In this document: piece after piece, positions 1 to 12,763 of the stretch
Layout: each line of letters starts with the position of its first letter
Position numbering within the stretch: position 1 is the first letter of the stretch
DNA from: Toxoplasma gondii ME49
Taxonomy: Eukaryota; Apicomplexa; Conoidasida; Eucoccidiorida; Sarcocystidae
NCBI RefSeq assembly: GCF_000006565.2
Contig: NC_031476.1
Span: 2,318,458 to 2,382,457 of the forward strand
Length of the DNA stretch: 64,000 nt
Direction: 5' to 3'
Notes under the pieces: generated by a model
Database searches by the model: none
The model's input: the letters and a program-made list of their open reading frames with translations, nothing else
What the model was told of the DNA's origin: nothing
Made by a program: the position numbers and the translations under genes

Positions 1-1430
1 TGCACATGACTTCTCCCGCGTTCTGCGTCCGAATCACCGCACAAGTAGGACTGATCGCCTGCACCCAGATGCCCGTTTTTCCGAACTCCGAGCAGTCGCG
101 GTCGAGAATCATCACTCTCTGCAGAGAGGCGCAGCCACAAGAAAAAGGCGACACCGCAAGACCGTGAGAAAACAGAGGCGCGGACATCCAACATTTGTTC
201 CGGTCGAAGCGCGGGACCAGCTGTCCAGGCGGCCCTCCGGAACTCGAACATGCACTCAGAAACTCAAACGCGCAAAAAGATCGCTTTTCCAGAAAGACGC
301 AGACTCGGAAAGCCAGCCGCCGCTTCGCCGGAAAATGTGCGTCTCTTTCGCGACAAAATGCCGCGCGGTCCCTCAGATGCACAGATTCCTCGTTTCTTCG
401 AGAGTTCCAGCTCCAAACATTTGGAGAACCTCGAGACAAAAGACCACAGAGTCGAGAGCACGCGCGACCAGCTGCATGCGCTCCACAGAGAAAGCGTTCT
501 GCACCTCTCGCGAGACCTCGGAAAAACGCAGCAAACCGGACGAAACGCGGCAGACTGGGGACCGAGGAACGCGAGAGACGGGAAGCGCGACATGTTTGCC
601 AGTTGACATACAGCAAAGGTACACTCTGCGTCGAGAGGGCGTACCGGAAATCGGCTTGCCCGCGAAACGACCTTTCAGCACAGACTCCACAATCAACGTA
701 TCCCTCGAGCACTCCCCTCACTCCGACACAGTCCGCTCCGCGTTGAGTTTCCGAAGCGATCACGCGTTCCCGATGACCCTCTGAGCATCTTTGTCGCATG
801 ATAACAAGGTGGAGCTGGACCGATGCCCCTTGGACAAGACTTGGCATTTGAACTTCGCGCTGCCAACCGTCGAGTTCGGATCTGGGCAAGAACGATCTCC
901 GTTCAAGATCTAAACAGGACTCCACCGCGAGAACCCCCTGAACTCCCCAGAAAGTCGCTCACAGAAACACAGGACGCTTCCGTTTTTAGAATACGTAACA
1001 GGGAAACTGCGACGACGACAGAAGAAATCTCTGTGGCCTGATCCAGCGAGGACTCTCGGACGGAACAGCTGTCCCTCGCATCTCGAGCGCTTGCGTCTCG
1101 GTCCGTTTCTTCCGGAACCGTTTCCCCGTCTCGACGTCTCTTTCTCTCGCACTGGTGGTGCGTTTTTTGACTCTTCGCCGAGACGCACGTTTCTCACACA
1201 AGAGAGACGTAGAGAAACGCCTGCGCAGACCATGTCTTGCCTCGCTTTCTCACTGTGCGTAGCCGAACGAGTGCCGCGTGATGGATGCGTCTACCGCGTC
1301 ACCCAGAAGCTCGTTTTTTCTCGTCTACAAACAGGATTTCCCTATAGGCCAAGTCAGTGTTCAGGAAACGCCTGAAGCGTCTCTCTCCATTCGATCTGAG
1401 TTGCACAGCTCTGGAAACCTGTCGCGCGTT
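1..1430. other. Spacer / SPT5 3' UTR region
   Basis: No gene is supported here. The region lies downstream of the SPT5 stop codon (1431-1433, minus strand) and probably holds its 3' UTR. Several overlapping ORFs of 70-206 codons exist on both strands, but they are Arg/Ser-rich readings of GC-rich sequence. None shows splice context or a recognisable domain. Confidence 0.5.
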
Positions 1431-1825
1431 TCACTGCTCTTCGCGTCGACTCTTTTCGTCCACTTTCCTCGCCTTCCGCTTTACCTTGTTTGGGTCAGGC
1501 TGCTCCGGAATCACTGGCGTCAGACTCTCCGCGGCGATGGCAATCAAATCCTCTTCGCCGATGTACACATGACACAGCAAATGGTCATCCTGCGGAAGAA
1601 TCTGACCAATCGCGCCCTGAAAACCCCACACACACACACACACACATGCAAGTACACAAATAGGCGTACAAGAAATCGTTATACTTTCGAAATCTGCCCA
1701 CACAGATCTGTCTATCGCCCTATATGTACAGATATGCTATTTATATATATATATATATATATACGTATACACTATATATATATATATATATATTGTATTA
1801 TATATGTGTATGATGGATAGTATAC

Positions 1826-1857
<32 letters not shown>

Positions 1858-4800
1858 TTGTCCATATGCGACCTATGTGTGTGCTTAGGTGCATTTGCAT
1901 GCGCGAGCCTCTTCCCCGACGTATCTCCAGAGCACCGTTCGCACACCCTTCTTGACCGCGTTCTGCATCTCGAGTTTTTGTTTCTTCGAGCATGCACGGA
2001 GTCGCAGGGACCCAATTTGTTTAGTTCGTCGCGTGATGTCGCTCGTCGTTTTTCGCTTTTTTGCATTCCCAGTTGATCACGTCCGAAGGGCAGCCGAGAT
2101 CTCCGACCAGAGAATCTCCGCAACGAAATGCCCAGCACACGGCAGTCTCACTTTTTCGCATGCATGCAAATATCTGCGTGGACATGCACTTGTATACAGA
2201 TGAGCATCTCCACCCTCACAAATGAATGCATGCGCGTCTGTTGGCGACGACGCGTGGATCGACCAAAGTGCACAGTCGAAAGCGACGCCGGCGCGTGTGT
2301 GTGGGGAGAAAAACCTGAACAGGCATGCAGAGTCTTTCACGGTTTTCGAGAACTCCTTTTTCCGTTGGGGATTTCCAGCTCGCTTCGAAACTCACGATCT
2401 TCCCTCGGTAGCCGCCAGTGCCCGCGATGACGCAGACCTCAACGCCGGGGCAGCACCAGTCAGGCGTCTGGGCGCACCCGCCCACGGTCGACGCGTTTGC
2501 TACACTCATCGACATGGACGAATTTGACCTGCACGAGCCGAGGGCAACACACAAAGAAAATGACGAAAAAAAGCCATCCACGAATAGCGACCTTCCCGGT
2601 TTCCATCTCGCGAATTTCGGTGGATTTCGCTGCACGGTTTAAGCCTCCGTACACATCGTTGCGCACTCGACATCTTCATCCTTCGTCTTGCCTTTCCATC
2701 TGCCTTTTCTTCTGCCTTTCGTCTGCCTTTCGTCTGCTCCCCTGCAGTTCACCTCTGTCTCTTTAGATCTGTTTCGGAAGCTTCCTCTGCATGCGTCTCT
2801 CTCTGCTTCCCCGTCCTCCACCAAATCTCTCCTCCTCCGTTGCCTCTTCTCTCTATCCCCTTTCGCTTCTTCTCTTCGAGCGTCGTGTCTTCCGTCTCCT
2901 GTGTGTCTCTGCGTCGCGATCTGACGTACGCGGCGTCATCTTCTCTGGGCGTTAAGAGATGGCCATCGAAGTCGAGATCGTCGATCTTCATCGAGCTGGC
3001 TACGCTCCCGCGTCGCACGCTTTCGCCCTGCGCGCGGGCGTCGAAGAAGCAGGCAGTCCTGTCCCCCTTCAAGTCACCGGAGGCGAGAGACGGCGGCATG
3101 AAGGCCGCGGACGAGGAGACAGGCGTCAGCGTTCGGCCGTGGGCAGAGGAAGAGAGCGACGCGCCGCTCGGACCGAGCAAATACGAGGACGCGCCTCGCG
3201 CAGATTCGAGAGAAGTCGAGGCGCTCACGCCCCCCTGCGCTCCCGCAGAAACGCCTGCCAGAGGTGTACTCAGACTGTCCATGCCGCTGCCCAGAGACGA
3301 CGGAGGCGGGGCCGCCATCCCACCTACGAAGCCTGAGAGCATGCCGAAAATGATAAAAAATGAAAAATAGTGAGCAAAAATGCAGAAAACGCGGAAAAAT
3401 TTAAAAACCGTGAGGGAACATCACTGTGCACACAACTTCGCGAACGCGTTCTCTCAGACTTCCACAAGGAAACGGACGAACAACATGCGGCTTTTAGGGA
3501 GCAAGAGAAATGAAGCCAGAAAAATGGGCGAGACAAAGGAAAACAGACGAAGAAAAACGGGCAGAGAGAGTCAGAGACGAGGAATCACGAAAGAGACACA
3601 GATGCAAGAAAGACATGACAAAGGCGAAGAGGAAAAAATGCACGCACACAGCAAGTCGGGATGGCTTTCTCGATGCTCACTTTGGTATTCTCTGCTAGAT
3701 TCAATCAGCTGCGCGTCGGACTTTGGAATTTTCAGTTCCTTCTCTTTCATTTGAAGGAGCACGCTGCAGATAAAATCGACAAATCCGCCATGTCACATCC
3801 ACAGGAGCCTCCCTAAAACAAAAGAGCTTGTGGACCTCGTCTCTTTGTACGCGCTCCAGGTCAGCATGCCTGCTTTCTCTGTGCACCGGTGTTTCTCACT
3901 CCAACCGACATCCGGAGATTCTTAAAGAAGAAGGGGGCGTGAGTCCGATCTGCGGCCAACGTTTTTGCCTGGAAGGACCTGGGTGGAACCGTTGACTCGT
4001 TTATCTTTGTTCTTGTGCCCCTTCAACGCAACTCACGCACACTCTCTGCGTCTCTTCATTCCAAAAAGAAGTCTCATACGTGTCTCTCAGGCTCTGCATG
4101 CGCGCGATGGACCCAGTCAACAGGTGCATGTTTGCTTTGCTCCGTTTTTCAGAGTCGCTTCCTCGCGAGCGCGTTCGTTCCTCCTGAGTGCTTTCTCCAC
4201 TTGCGTTTCCTTACTGCAACTCGCTTTGTTCGACGCGTCGAACTGTCGCCATGAGGCCTCGGTATCTGCCTCGCATGATTTTCACCAGTTTTCCAAGGTA
4301 CGGATTTCTGTGCATGCCACCTCGTCCGCCGCGAGTCGCAGGGCCCCAGCTGCCGAGGCCGCCGCGCAGGGCGCCGCGACCGCGTTGGGCTCTAGCTAGC
4401 TGGGAGTGCGCGTTCCGGGTGAAGGCGTCTTGAGGGAAGCCTGGGCTCCTGAAGTCGTGGCCAGAGACGCGAACATGTTTCGCATCCACGGCGATGATGC
4501 CGCCGTTCTCGCTTCTGCCCATGACCTTCAAAAACAGCCGATCTCGACAAACGTGCAGCACCTTCGCATGCGCGCCTTTCAGGCCCAAACCACCCGTCCC
4601 CGCGCCCCCCGGGCCTTGCGGGCCTTGCGCTCCAAGGCCTGCAGCCGCGGTCGTCGGGATGCCCAGCAGGTTCCCCAGAGTCGAGCCGACGAAGGATCCC
4701 GCGGCGCCTGCAGCCAGCGAAGGCGCGGCCTCCTGAGTCTTGGTGATCACCACGGTTGCTCCCTTCTCCACTGTCACCCGCGACTCATCGAGAGTCGTCA

Positions 4801-6452
4801 GGAGATCTGTGCTCCGCTTGGACGCGAGTTGAGCGGCCGTTGCGCACAGCGCAGAGTTCGAGGGCAGCAGGATGCGAATCGACGACTCGTTCTTGTCGAT
4901 GAAGACCAGGACGCCCTTCTCGCCGCTTGTTAACTCCACGAAGTCGCCCAGGTGGAAGCCGCGAACTGACGAAAGGCCTTCTTCCCCCAAACCAGCGTCG
5001 GGGGCCACAGTCAGAGACTCCAAGCCACAGGTGAACTGCGCGAAAAAGGAGACAGATGACGAGAGGCCGCGACACAACGTGAGACAGCAGAGGCAACGGA
5101 GCGCCGGTGGCCGCAAACGAAGGCGACGCGAGCTACAAATGCATGCACTGAGTCATCCTCAGTCGTCCAAACGACGTTGTGTCGAGACAGTCGCAAAGCT
5201 TGAAAAACGCCTCTAGGTAGTACACATGCCCGTCTGGTGACATCGCGGCCTCCCCCCTCGTCGATGCCCAGCAGAGTCCACTTCTCAACTTCGACTTCCA
5301 TGCCGCCTTCTCGCGATGTCTGTCTACACGGTTTCAGATCTGCTCTGTTCATTACGCGCATCTGGACTCAACAACTCGGGCAGTTGTCTCAGGGCTCCTT
5401 CTCAGGTTTCTGAGCCGCTGCATGCGCTTTTTCTTACTTCGAGGCCCGCAGCCGGCGAGAAGACCGTCGCTGTCTGCTTCGCGAGGTCGATGGAAGTGAT
5501 CAGGCCACTGTGTCCTGCGTTCACTCCGCCCACAGCACGAACGTTCTCTCCCAGCTGAAGATCCTTCACTACGTGACTTGCCTGAAGACCGACAAAGAAA
5601 GGACTGCCCAAGAAATAAACGAGAAGGCAAGAGTTATGAACAAGTGGAAAACAAGAAATGGAGAGAAAAGGAGGAAAATCCGAAACACCGACTGTCCGCC
5701 GGTCCCCAGAACTCAGCGAACCGCAGACATTGCCATATCCACACACACACAACTCTGCTGCACTCAATCCCAAAGGGCAGATAAATGTGCATGCACAAAC
5801 AGACACACACACAAATTTAAATATATACATATATATACATATATATATTTATAAGTATTGAGAGCATTGGTCTAAATGACTGTAGATATGGATATATGGG
5901 GTGGAAATTGAGAGATTCGTTCGTACCTTGAGCATGACAGGTCCGAGTTTTCTGTCGTCAAAAATGACTTCCACTGACTCTTCCTCGTCGTCGTCTTCCG
6001 GTTCTTGTCTCCGTTCGCCGATCTTACCACGCATGCCTTGAAGTTCGCCGCCAATGACGCGTACGCGCTCCCCTAGGCGATACGCGCTTCTCTGTCTCTT
6101 CAGGAAAGACGACAAAGGGCGTCGAACTAAAACGAAAGCACGGCGGACAGCAACAGATCGTGTATCCATGCGCGTATGTCCACGGAAATAAACTCATCTA
6201 TGCAGTTGGAGTCACGCGCATTTAAATATGTGTATGTATGTATGTATGTAGTTATGCAGATCAAAATACAATGGTGTCTTCAAATAGAAGGAAGAATTCA
6301 AGAGCGCATGATGTATTTCCTGGCTACGACATGCACCCGCAGGATACGAGCGCTGCGTACATCTGCAGATGCCGTCCCCAACCACAGCCTGACTTACGAA
6401 TGTCTACACATGCATCAGACATAAACATGCACACACACATATACACATATAC

Positions 6453-6486
<34 letters not shown>

Positions 6487-8058
6487 AAGATAGGTAGAGG
6501 TTCGAACCTGTGTCGACTTCTATCACAGATGAATGTCCAGAGAGTCCAGATCCACTCGAGCCGCGAGAAGAGACAAGATGACTTCCTCTTACTTTCGTGT
6601 AAATCATCTTCGTCTTTGCCTTGTTGAACGAACTCGGTGACTTCTGCGAGAGAAGGCGCCGCTGCCGAGCCCACAAGAAGGTGACGAACCGCCATGCGCC
6701 GGAGCAAGTAGCCGCTCTCTTCAAACGTCATGCCTGCATGCACATAGAAAAGCGGACCAAGTGAGAAGTCAAGTGGAAACGCGGAAGCAAACGAAGCGGG
6801 GATCGAGAGAGGAGAAGACGAACGAAGAGGCAAAAAACGACGGAGAAGAAGAAGACGGCCGACATCGGTGAGAGAAGGAAAGACGAGTGACCAAGCAGGA
6901 GAAACGAGAACGGACAGACCAAAGAACAATTAGGAGAAAAGAAACGCCACAGAAACGACAAATGAAAAGGCTATATATACATATATATATAAACGACCAA
7001 GGCAAACGGTGACATTCTTTTCTGTTGGAATTTAAGGGCGTGCCAGGGTCTCCACATGCAGAGTTCTGCCTGCGTACGCATGTGCACAGCGCTTCACATA
7101 CATGCGTCTCCAGGTCGACATACAAATATGCAAGAAGCACCAAAACCACACAAAGAACCAGAAAATTACAAATGCACACGCATGTAGACATATATGCATA
7201 CATGCATATGCATGTGTATAAATGCAGATATACATGCAAATACATATATACAACAACACAGACATACAAGCATATATCCACTTATAAGACTAGGCACATA
7301 CCCATCCATCTACCTATATACGGATATACAGACATAGACATATATGTATACACTTTACCAACATATACATATATATAAATATATAAATATATATAAAAAA
7401 TGCATATATATATATATATATGTATATATTGTCTGCACCTGCAAAACGAACAGTTCCAGGGAGGATGCCCTGTTCGACTTGACCGCCTCGCGCGTCGACT
7501 TCATCTCGATCGAAAAATCGCTTCTGAGCTCGGACGCCTCCCATTTGCTTCAGCGTCGCCATGTCGCTCTTGCGACTGAAGTCTCCTCTCTGAAGGAAGC
7601 ATGCAAGAAAAATGAAAACGAAGGAGTGAGAAGACGAAGCAACGCCTATCGAAAAACGGAAGTGAGAAGCCACTGAATACGACTGAGGAGACGGAGTTGC
7701 AAGCCACGGGAAAAAACCGGAAATGGTAGCGTCGAATACGCTTTGACACTCTCGAAGTCGCCCATCTACTGCAGAGCTTGGCATCGTTTGATAAAAGAAA
7801 AGCTTGGCATCGATTGATAAAGGAAAACAAAGTTCCACTTCAACTGAGAAACACTGTCCGCCCCACACCCGGCATTCTGCATGCGCGTTTCTGATCCTTG
7901 GTCGAAATCGCTGCTCCACTCAAAGTTCCGTACTCGCGTCCTCCACGCGCGCCTCTCGCTGTTCATGCACACACGAGCATACGCACATGTCATACACATG
8001 CATACATATATACCTATATATGCATATTACATTTACATATACATATACAAATATATAC

Positions 8059-8100
<42 letters not shown>

Positions 8101-11100
8101 TCAGTTATGTATTCGCACTCGTTTCTACACCCACACAAACAGATGCGTGAGGGAGAGACTTCTCATCCGAAGAACTGTGTCCCTCCAGAAGGACGTATAA
8201 ATCGAGTAATGTGAGGGGAGACCTGGACGAATTTCTGTTTGCGTGTCTCAGATGGATGGAAAGCTTTCTGTTCCTACTTTTTCTCTGTCCAGGAGCGCAT
8301 TTAAGTCGAGGCGCGGAATGAGGCGCACAGTCACGACCATGCCTTGTTCCTCGACTTGATGAATCTGGGCAATGTCGTTTGCGTACAGGCCCCGCTTGAC
8401 ACGCACAAAGTCGTTGCGCTGCGGAATATACGGCGCCCGCGAGCGGACCTGCATGGGAGGAACAAGAAAATCCAAAAGAGAGACAGGCGCAAAGAGCTGA
8501 AACCGAGCCACAGAGAAAGAGTCGCATCGAAATGCGCGCGTGCAGAAACGTGAGATGCAGTCGCCGACAGACCCACACAGCTGTTCAGATGCCCACATAA
8601 ATATATATATATATATAAATATATAAATACCTGTATATATATGTATGTATATATATATAAATATATAAATATATGTATATATATATATATGTATATGTAT
8701 ATATTTAGATGTGTCGATACACGTAAACAGCTGCATACATGCATAGGACCGCGATACAGCTACGAGGTTTTCGAGCACACAGCTGTGTCCAGGTGTCTCT
8801 ACACCACTAAGATTATCCACCTACGCCTGTCGAGGAGACCTGCGCGAGCGTCTCAGTGTAGACCTCTTCACCTGCGAAAGATCGATACCTCCGTCGGTCC
8901 ATGCATGGACTCTGGAACAGGGATACAGACGTTCGTACTCTGCAGAAAGGAGAGACCGCGTGGAGGAAGTCACGCGACGTCTCTGTTCGTGACTTACGGA
9001 GTTGAATACAGCCGTCATTTCTTCGAGGGGAACCATCTTGATTTCTCCGTACGTGCGAATGAGTCGCAAACCTTGAAGTGCCTCTTTGATTGCGTACTGG
9101 CTGAAAGCCTCGACGTAGACGTAGCCTTTCAAGTCGTCCGAAGCGTAGCACGAATAAATCTCGCAATCCTTCCCCTTCTCTTGCATCTGAAAACTCTTGT
9201 TCAAAATCGAAATGCAGACTTCCCGCTCCACTCCAGTCTGCAGAAAAAGGTGCATGCAAACGGAGACACAGAGCGCATGCAGAGATACGGTAACAGAGAG
9301 AGAGAAACAGACACTGGCATCCAGCCTGTTCCGGCACAGACACCTGGGAAGGCGACGCGTCACAGGCTTGCGTTCTCCCATCCGTTGAGAACGCTCGAAG
9401 AAAAAGACAGGCTGGAGAGAGAAAAAGAAAGAGAACTGCACTTGCCGCGAAACTCAGCTGAAAAAGGCATGAAGTTGAAGAGGCTCGAACTGTGGGGAAC
9501 AGAGGCGGGGCGAGTTGCCCGCGTTTCCGGCACAGCGCCGAGACACCAGAAGCTGAACAGAGTAGGCTGGAAGACTCAGATGTCTGTCTGCGGCGCTTCA
9601 CAGAAGAGAGAAACGGACAGGAGTCTTCTCTGGCGAAGCTGACGCAGACGGCGTCTGCTCGACTTCTCTCGCTTCCCCCTCGCAGGTCCGCGGGGACGGC
9701 GCCCCAGCAGAAAGGCTCTCAACGCATGCACATCTCTCAGGTGCCATGCAGGCAGCTGAGGCGCGGAGAAACTGGAAAAACAGAGAGTAAACGAGAAGAA
9801 AGAGATCGAACAAGACGGAACAGGAAGACCGAGTCGATGGGGAGAAGCGTGAGACGCAAACGGAAGCGAATGGAAGAAAACAGCCAGGAGAACGTACTTT
9901 GTTCAGCTTCACCATCCACAACTTTGGATCCGTGATATCCGGAAGAAGGTTGTTCTCGTTCGGATCTTCGACTGCAAATGGGTGGGGAGGGGGGGAGGGG
10001 AGGAAGCAGCAAAAGAGGAAACAAAAACGCATGTAGCCAGAAAGACCCTCTGTGCCGCTTTCACCACTTACTCACCCACGACCATCCGAGTCCAACTGCT
10101 TGTCTACCTCACCCTTTTTTCTACGAAAATGTGTATCTGTGTGTGTACATGCAACGGTGCGTCTCTCTTCTCCAAAAGGCGAATTCTTTGCAGAGACGAA
10201 GACACTTCAAAGATTTCACAAAGGAAATCCTGGCCAACACCAAGCTCACATCTCCTGAACGCCGATCACAACCTAACACAAGCATTGTCCCCGTTTGTCG
10301 CCTCATCCTATCTACAGTTGATCCACATCTAGCTTCGAATCAACCAATAGACATATATGCATATATACACATACACATACACATATGTATACCCATATAT
10401 ATGTATATATATGTGTGTGGTTACCTATATATTTATACCTATATACACACACACATATATATATATATATATACATATATGAGCGTATAGACTACGGAGA
10501 AGCGTTGGGCTCTTGGTCGCATCCACAGTTCCTGCAGATCAACGTCCACCCTATATACATAGGAGCACAACGACCCTTGAGTAGAATGTGAGTGAATTTC
10601 CGGAAGCGGAGAGCAGGGCATGCCCAGGACGCTTTCACACGCGGCTTCTGCGTTTAAGGAACTGTTTCAGCTGCCGCCAAGATTGTGCCACCGTCGTCGG
10701 CACCGAAAATGTCAGTCCGCTGTGTGTCGCTCACGCGCAAAGCCATCTGCATCGAGGTCGTCTTCTTCTTCGCCTTCCTCGAAAGTCTGGTCTTGATAGC
10801 GCCGAGTGAGAGAGTCGATCGCGCTCTCCAAATGGCTGGCGCCCCCCCTTCTCTGCTGAGCGCGGTCCTCGCGGCTGCCCACACGACGCTCAGTGGCCTG
10901 CGCAGCCAGCCGAGCGGCTTGCGCGGCTTCCTCGCTGTAGTCAAACAAATCGTCGTTGTCTTCTTCTTCCTCGTCGTCTCCTTCCTGTGCGCAAGGCGTC
11001 GCCGAAACAGCGAGCAGATCTGACCGCCGCGCCGCCGAAATGTATCTCACGGAGCACCCACCTCCGCGCGCAGGCAGCGCGCAGGCAGCGCGTAGGCAGC

Positions 11101-12763
11101 AGCCGTGTCTCCGACTCCAGCGGGACTCGAGCAAAGAGAAGAAGGGAGCAAGGGAGACGACACAGAGAGAAGGAGACACAGGGCGAGAGACAGAGAAAGA
11201 CGCAGAGAAGGAGCGAGACGACGAGGTACAAAAAAGACAGACACACGAAGAACAGCCAGACAGAGCACGCTACAGAAAGAGGGAGAAGACACACAGGACA
11301 CCGGAGCGAAGTGCGAGTTCGGAGGCTGAGGAGAAGGGAGGATCAGAGAACATATGGAAGACATGTTTGCCTCTTCGTCGGACGCTATATTCGGAGGAGA
11401 AATGCGTAGTGCAGAGAGGACAGATCCGTAGAACGGACCGTCTGGACGCAGAGAGGGTACGAATCAGGCATGATGAGGGAGTCGAAGGCCTCTCGCAACA
11501 AATGGAACAGTCACGGAAAAATGCGCCAGCACCTGCGAGACTGCAACCTCCTCCGAACATGTTTCCCCACAGCGAGGCATACCTGCGCCTCGACATCGAG
11601 GAAAGCATTGACTGCTCTGCGTTTCTTCCGGCGACCTCCATCTCGGCTTCGACTTCTCCTCTCCGTCGAGCTTCTTCGTTTGCTGCTCTTCTTGCTTTTC
11701 TTCGAACGCCTGCGTTCGCCTTCGTCTTCTTCAGACGAAGAAGAGTCCGAACCAGAGAACGCTTCTTCATTCTCTTCCGCGTCCTCCGCCTCCGATGCCT
11801 ACAGGCGCACCAAAAACGGAAACGAAAGACGTTCTGAATCACGCTCAAGCGAAGTTGAGTTGCCCCTCGAAACGACCCTCCCACAGTGCATGCAGAACAA
11901 TGGATATCCAGTTTCGTTTCTCAGTGTGCTCCCTCGAAAAGACTCTCGACACACCTTGCACAGATTCTGCGACTCTTTCAGAGAGACAAACGCGCCCTCT
12001 TTACGCGAGCAGAGTTGGGCAGTGCGTGGTCTCACTGTAGAACGCCCAGTCTACTTAGAAACCGACTGCTGCAGATTCACAAGGGATATACGGTGATACA
12101 TAAATATATATATATATATATATATATAGGTAGATACATATATATGCATCCATATATATATATATACATATATGTATATATATGTATATGTATATATAAG
12201 AAGAAGAAATGCATCGATTCAAGCGTATCGAAGCATGGGAGCAACGCCCTCTTCACCCAGATGTACAGAGAGACACGCGAGCCTATTCATGTCTTGAATA
12301 AAACGTTTCGGACAAAGAAGGAAAAGAAGAAATCTGTTCATTCCATGTGCCGTTTGCCAAGAGCCCACTGTGAGCTTCCATGCAGCGCCTTTCTCTTGGT
12401 TTCTTTCATCTCTCGACCCCACAGGCGTGTATCTCCTCTCAGACCGGTGTATCGGACACAGGCCCCCCTTCAAGGCGGTGCCTTTCCTCCTCTCGTATAC
12501 GGAGGAAAGAGAAATGTCGCGCAAAGAGCTCTCGTCCTCTACGGCGCACTGCGTACTCTCCCTTCGTTCGAAAGTACGCTTTTCGCATCTCTTCAGTCTC
12601 GTCAAACGAGGCCATGAACAAACCTTTTCGAGCGGAAGACGCTGGTGTAGCAGTGTGACTTCTTTCCTTCGCCTCTCCCCCATCCCGTTCGGTGCGCTGT
12701 CTGTACCGCCCGCGTCTCGGCACTCACCTCGCGAGAGGCCTGTCGGTCTTCTGTGTCACTCAT
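1431..12763 (-). CDS. SPT5: Transcription elongation factor SPT5 (DSIF large subunit)
   Basis: SPT5 pairs with SPT4 and clamps RNA polymerase II during elongation in the nucleus. Joined exons (minus): 12728-12763, 11583-11798, 10735-10984, 9898-9971, 8998-9237, 8278-8448, 7439-7589, 6593-6733, 5927-~6097, 5438-5581, 4215-5035, 3681-3763, 2930-3332, 2396-2528, 1431-1616; about 1,070 residues. Order seen: an acidic N-terminus ([14 protein letters not shown]), the NGN domain (from [14 protein letters not shown] through about 80 residues), then KOW repeats, for example [16 protein letters not shown] and [16 protein letters not shown] is split across exons 4215-5035 and 3681-3763. A Ser/Gly/Ala/Pro-rich stretch and a final KOW ([20 protein letters not shown]) follow, as in animal SPT5. 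The start is an ATG in a 12-codon first exon ending in a strong GTGAGT donor. All junctions keep phase except between exons 6593-6733 and ~6097, where a short exon may be missing. Confidence 0.93.
1624..1647. repeat. (CA)n microsatellite
   Basis: A CA dinucleotide run in the last SPT5 intron, just upstream (in transcript sense) of the final exon. On the sense strand it supplies a TG-rich stretch shortly before the TTTTCAG acceptor. Confidence 0.85.
1738..1857. repeat. (TA)n microsatellite cluster in SPT5 intron
   Basis: Three interrupted (TA)n runs lie in the intron between exons 1431-1616 and 2396-2528. Confidence 0.9.
5818..5852. repeat. (TA)n microsatellite in SPT5 intron
   Basis: A short TA/TACATA-rich run in the intron separating the exons that carry two KOW repeats. 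Confidence 0.8.
6424..6487. repeat. (CA)n/(TA)n microsatellite in SPT5 intron
   Basis: A CACATA stretch runs into a pure TA run (about 6459-6486). It lies in the intron whose flanking exon phases do not match, so a short exon may be hidden near it. Confidence 0.85.
7180..7434. repeat. AT/AC-rich microsatellite tract in SPT5 intron
   Basis: About 250 bp of mixed CATA, TACA and TA repeats lie directly beside the donor of exon 7439-7589. Confidence 0.8.
8018..8101. repeat. (TA)n microsatellite in SPT5 intron
   Basis: TACATA repeats grade into a pure TA run within the intron between exons 7439-7589 and 8278-8448. Confidence 0.85.
8598..8706. repeat. (TA)n microsatellite in SPT5 intron
   Basis: An interrupted TA/TATAAA run in the intron between exon 8278-8448 and the NGN exon 8998-9237. 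Confidence 0.85.
10351..10483. repeat. (TA)n/(CA)n microsatellite in SPT5 intron
   Basis: Mixed CATA, TA and CA runs in the intron between exons 9898-9971 and 10735-10984. Confidence 0.85.
12102..12199. repeat. (TA)n microsatellite in SPT5 intron 1
   Basis: A TA-rich run inside the 929-bp first intron, which separates the 12-codon first exon from the acidic N-terminal exon. Confidence 0.85.

Noticed and set aside
164..784. 206-codon plus-strand ORF at the window start
   Set aside because: Arg/Ser/Thr-rich in all three overlapping frames, no domain or splice signals; typical of GC-rich UTR.
2077..2130. Possible extra SPT5 exon ([14 protein letters not shown] reading)
   Set aside because: Joining 2396 directly to 1616 is in phase and gives a KOW repeat of the same length as animal SPT5; the extra piece would break it.
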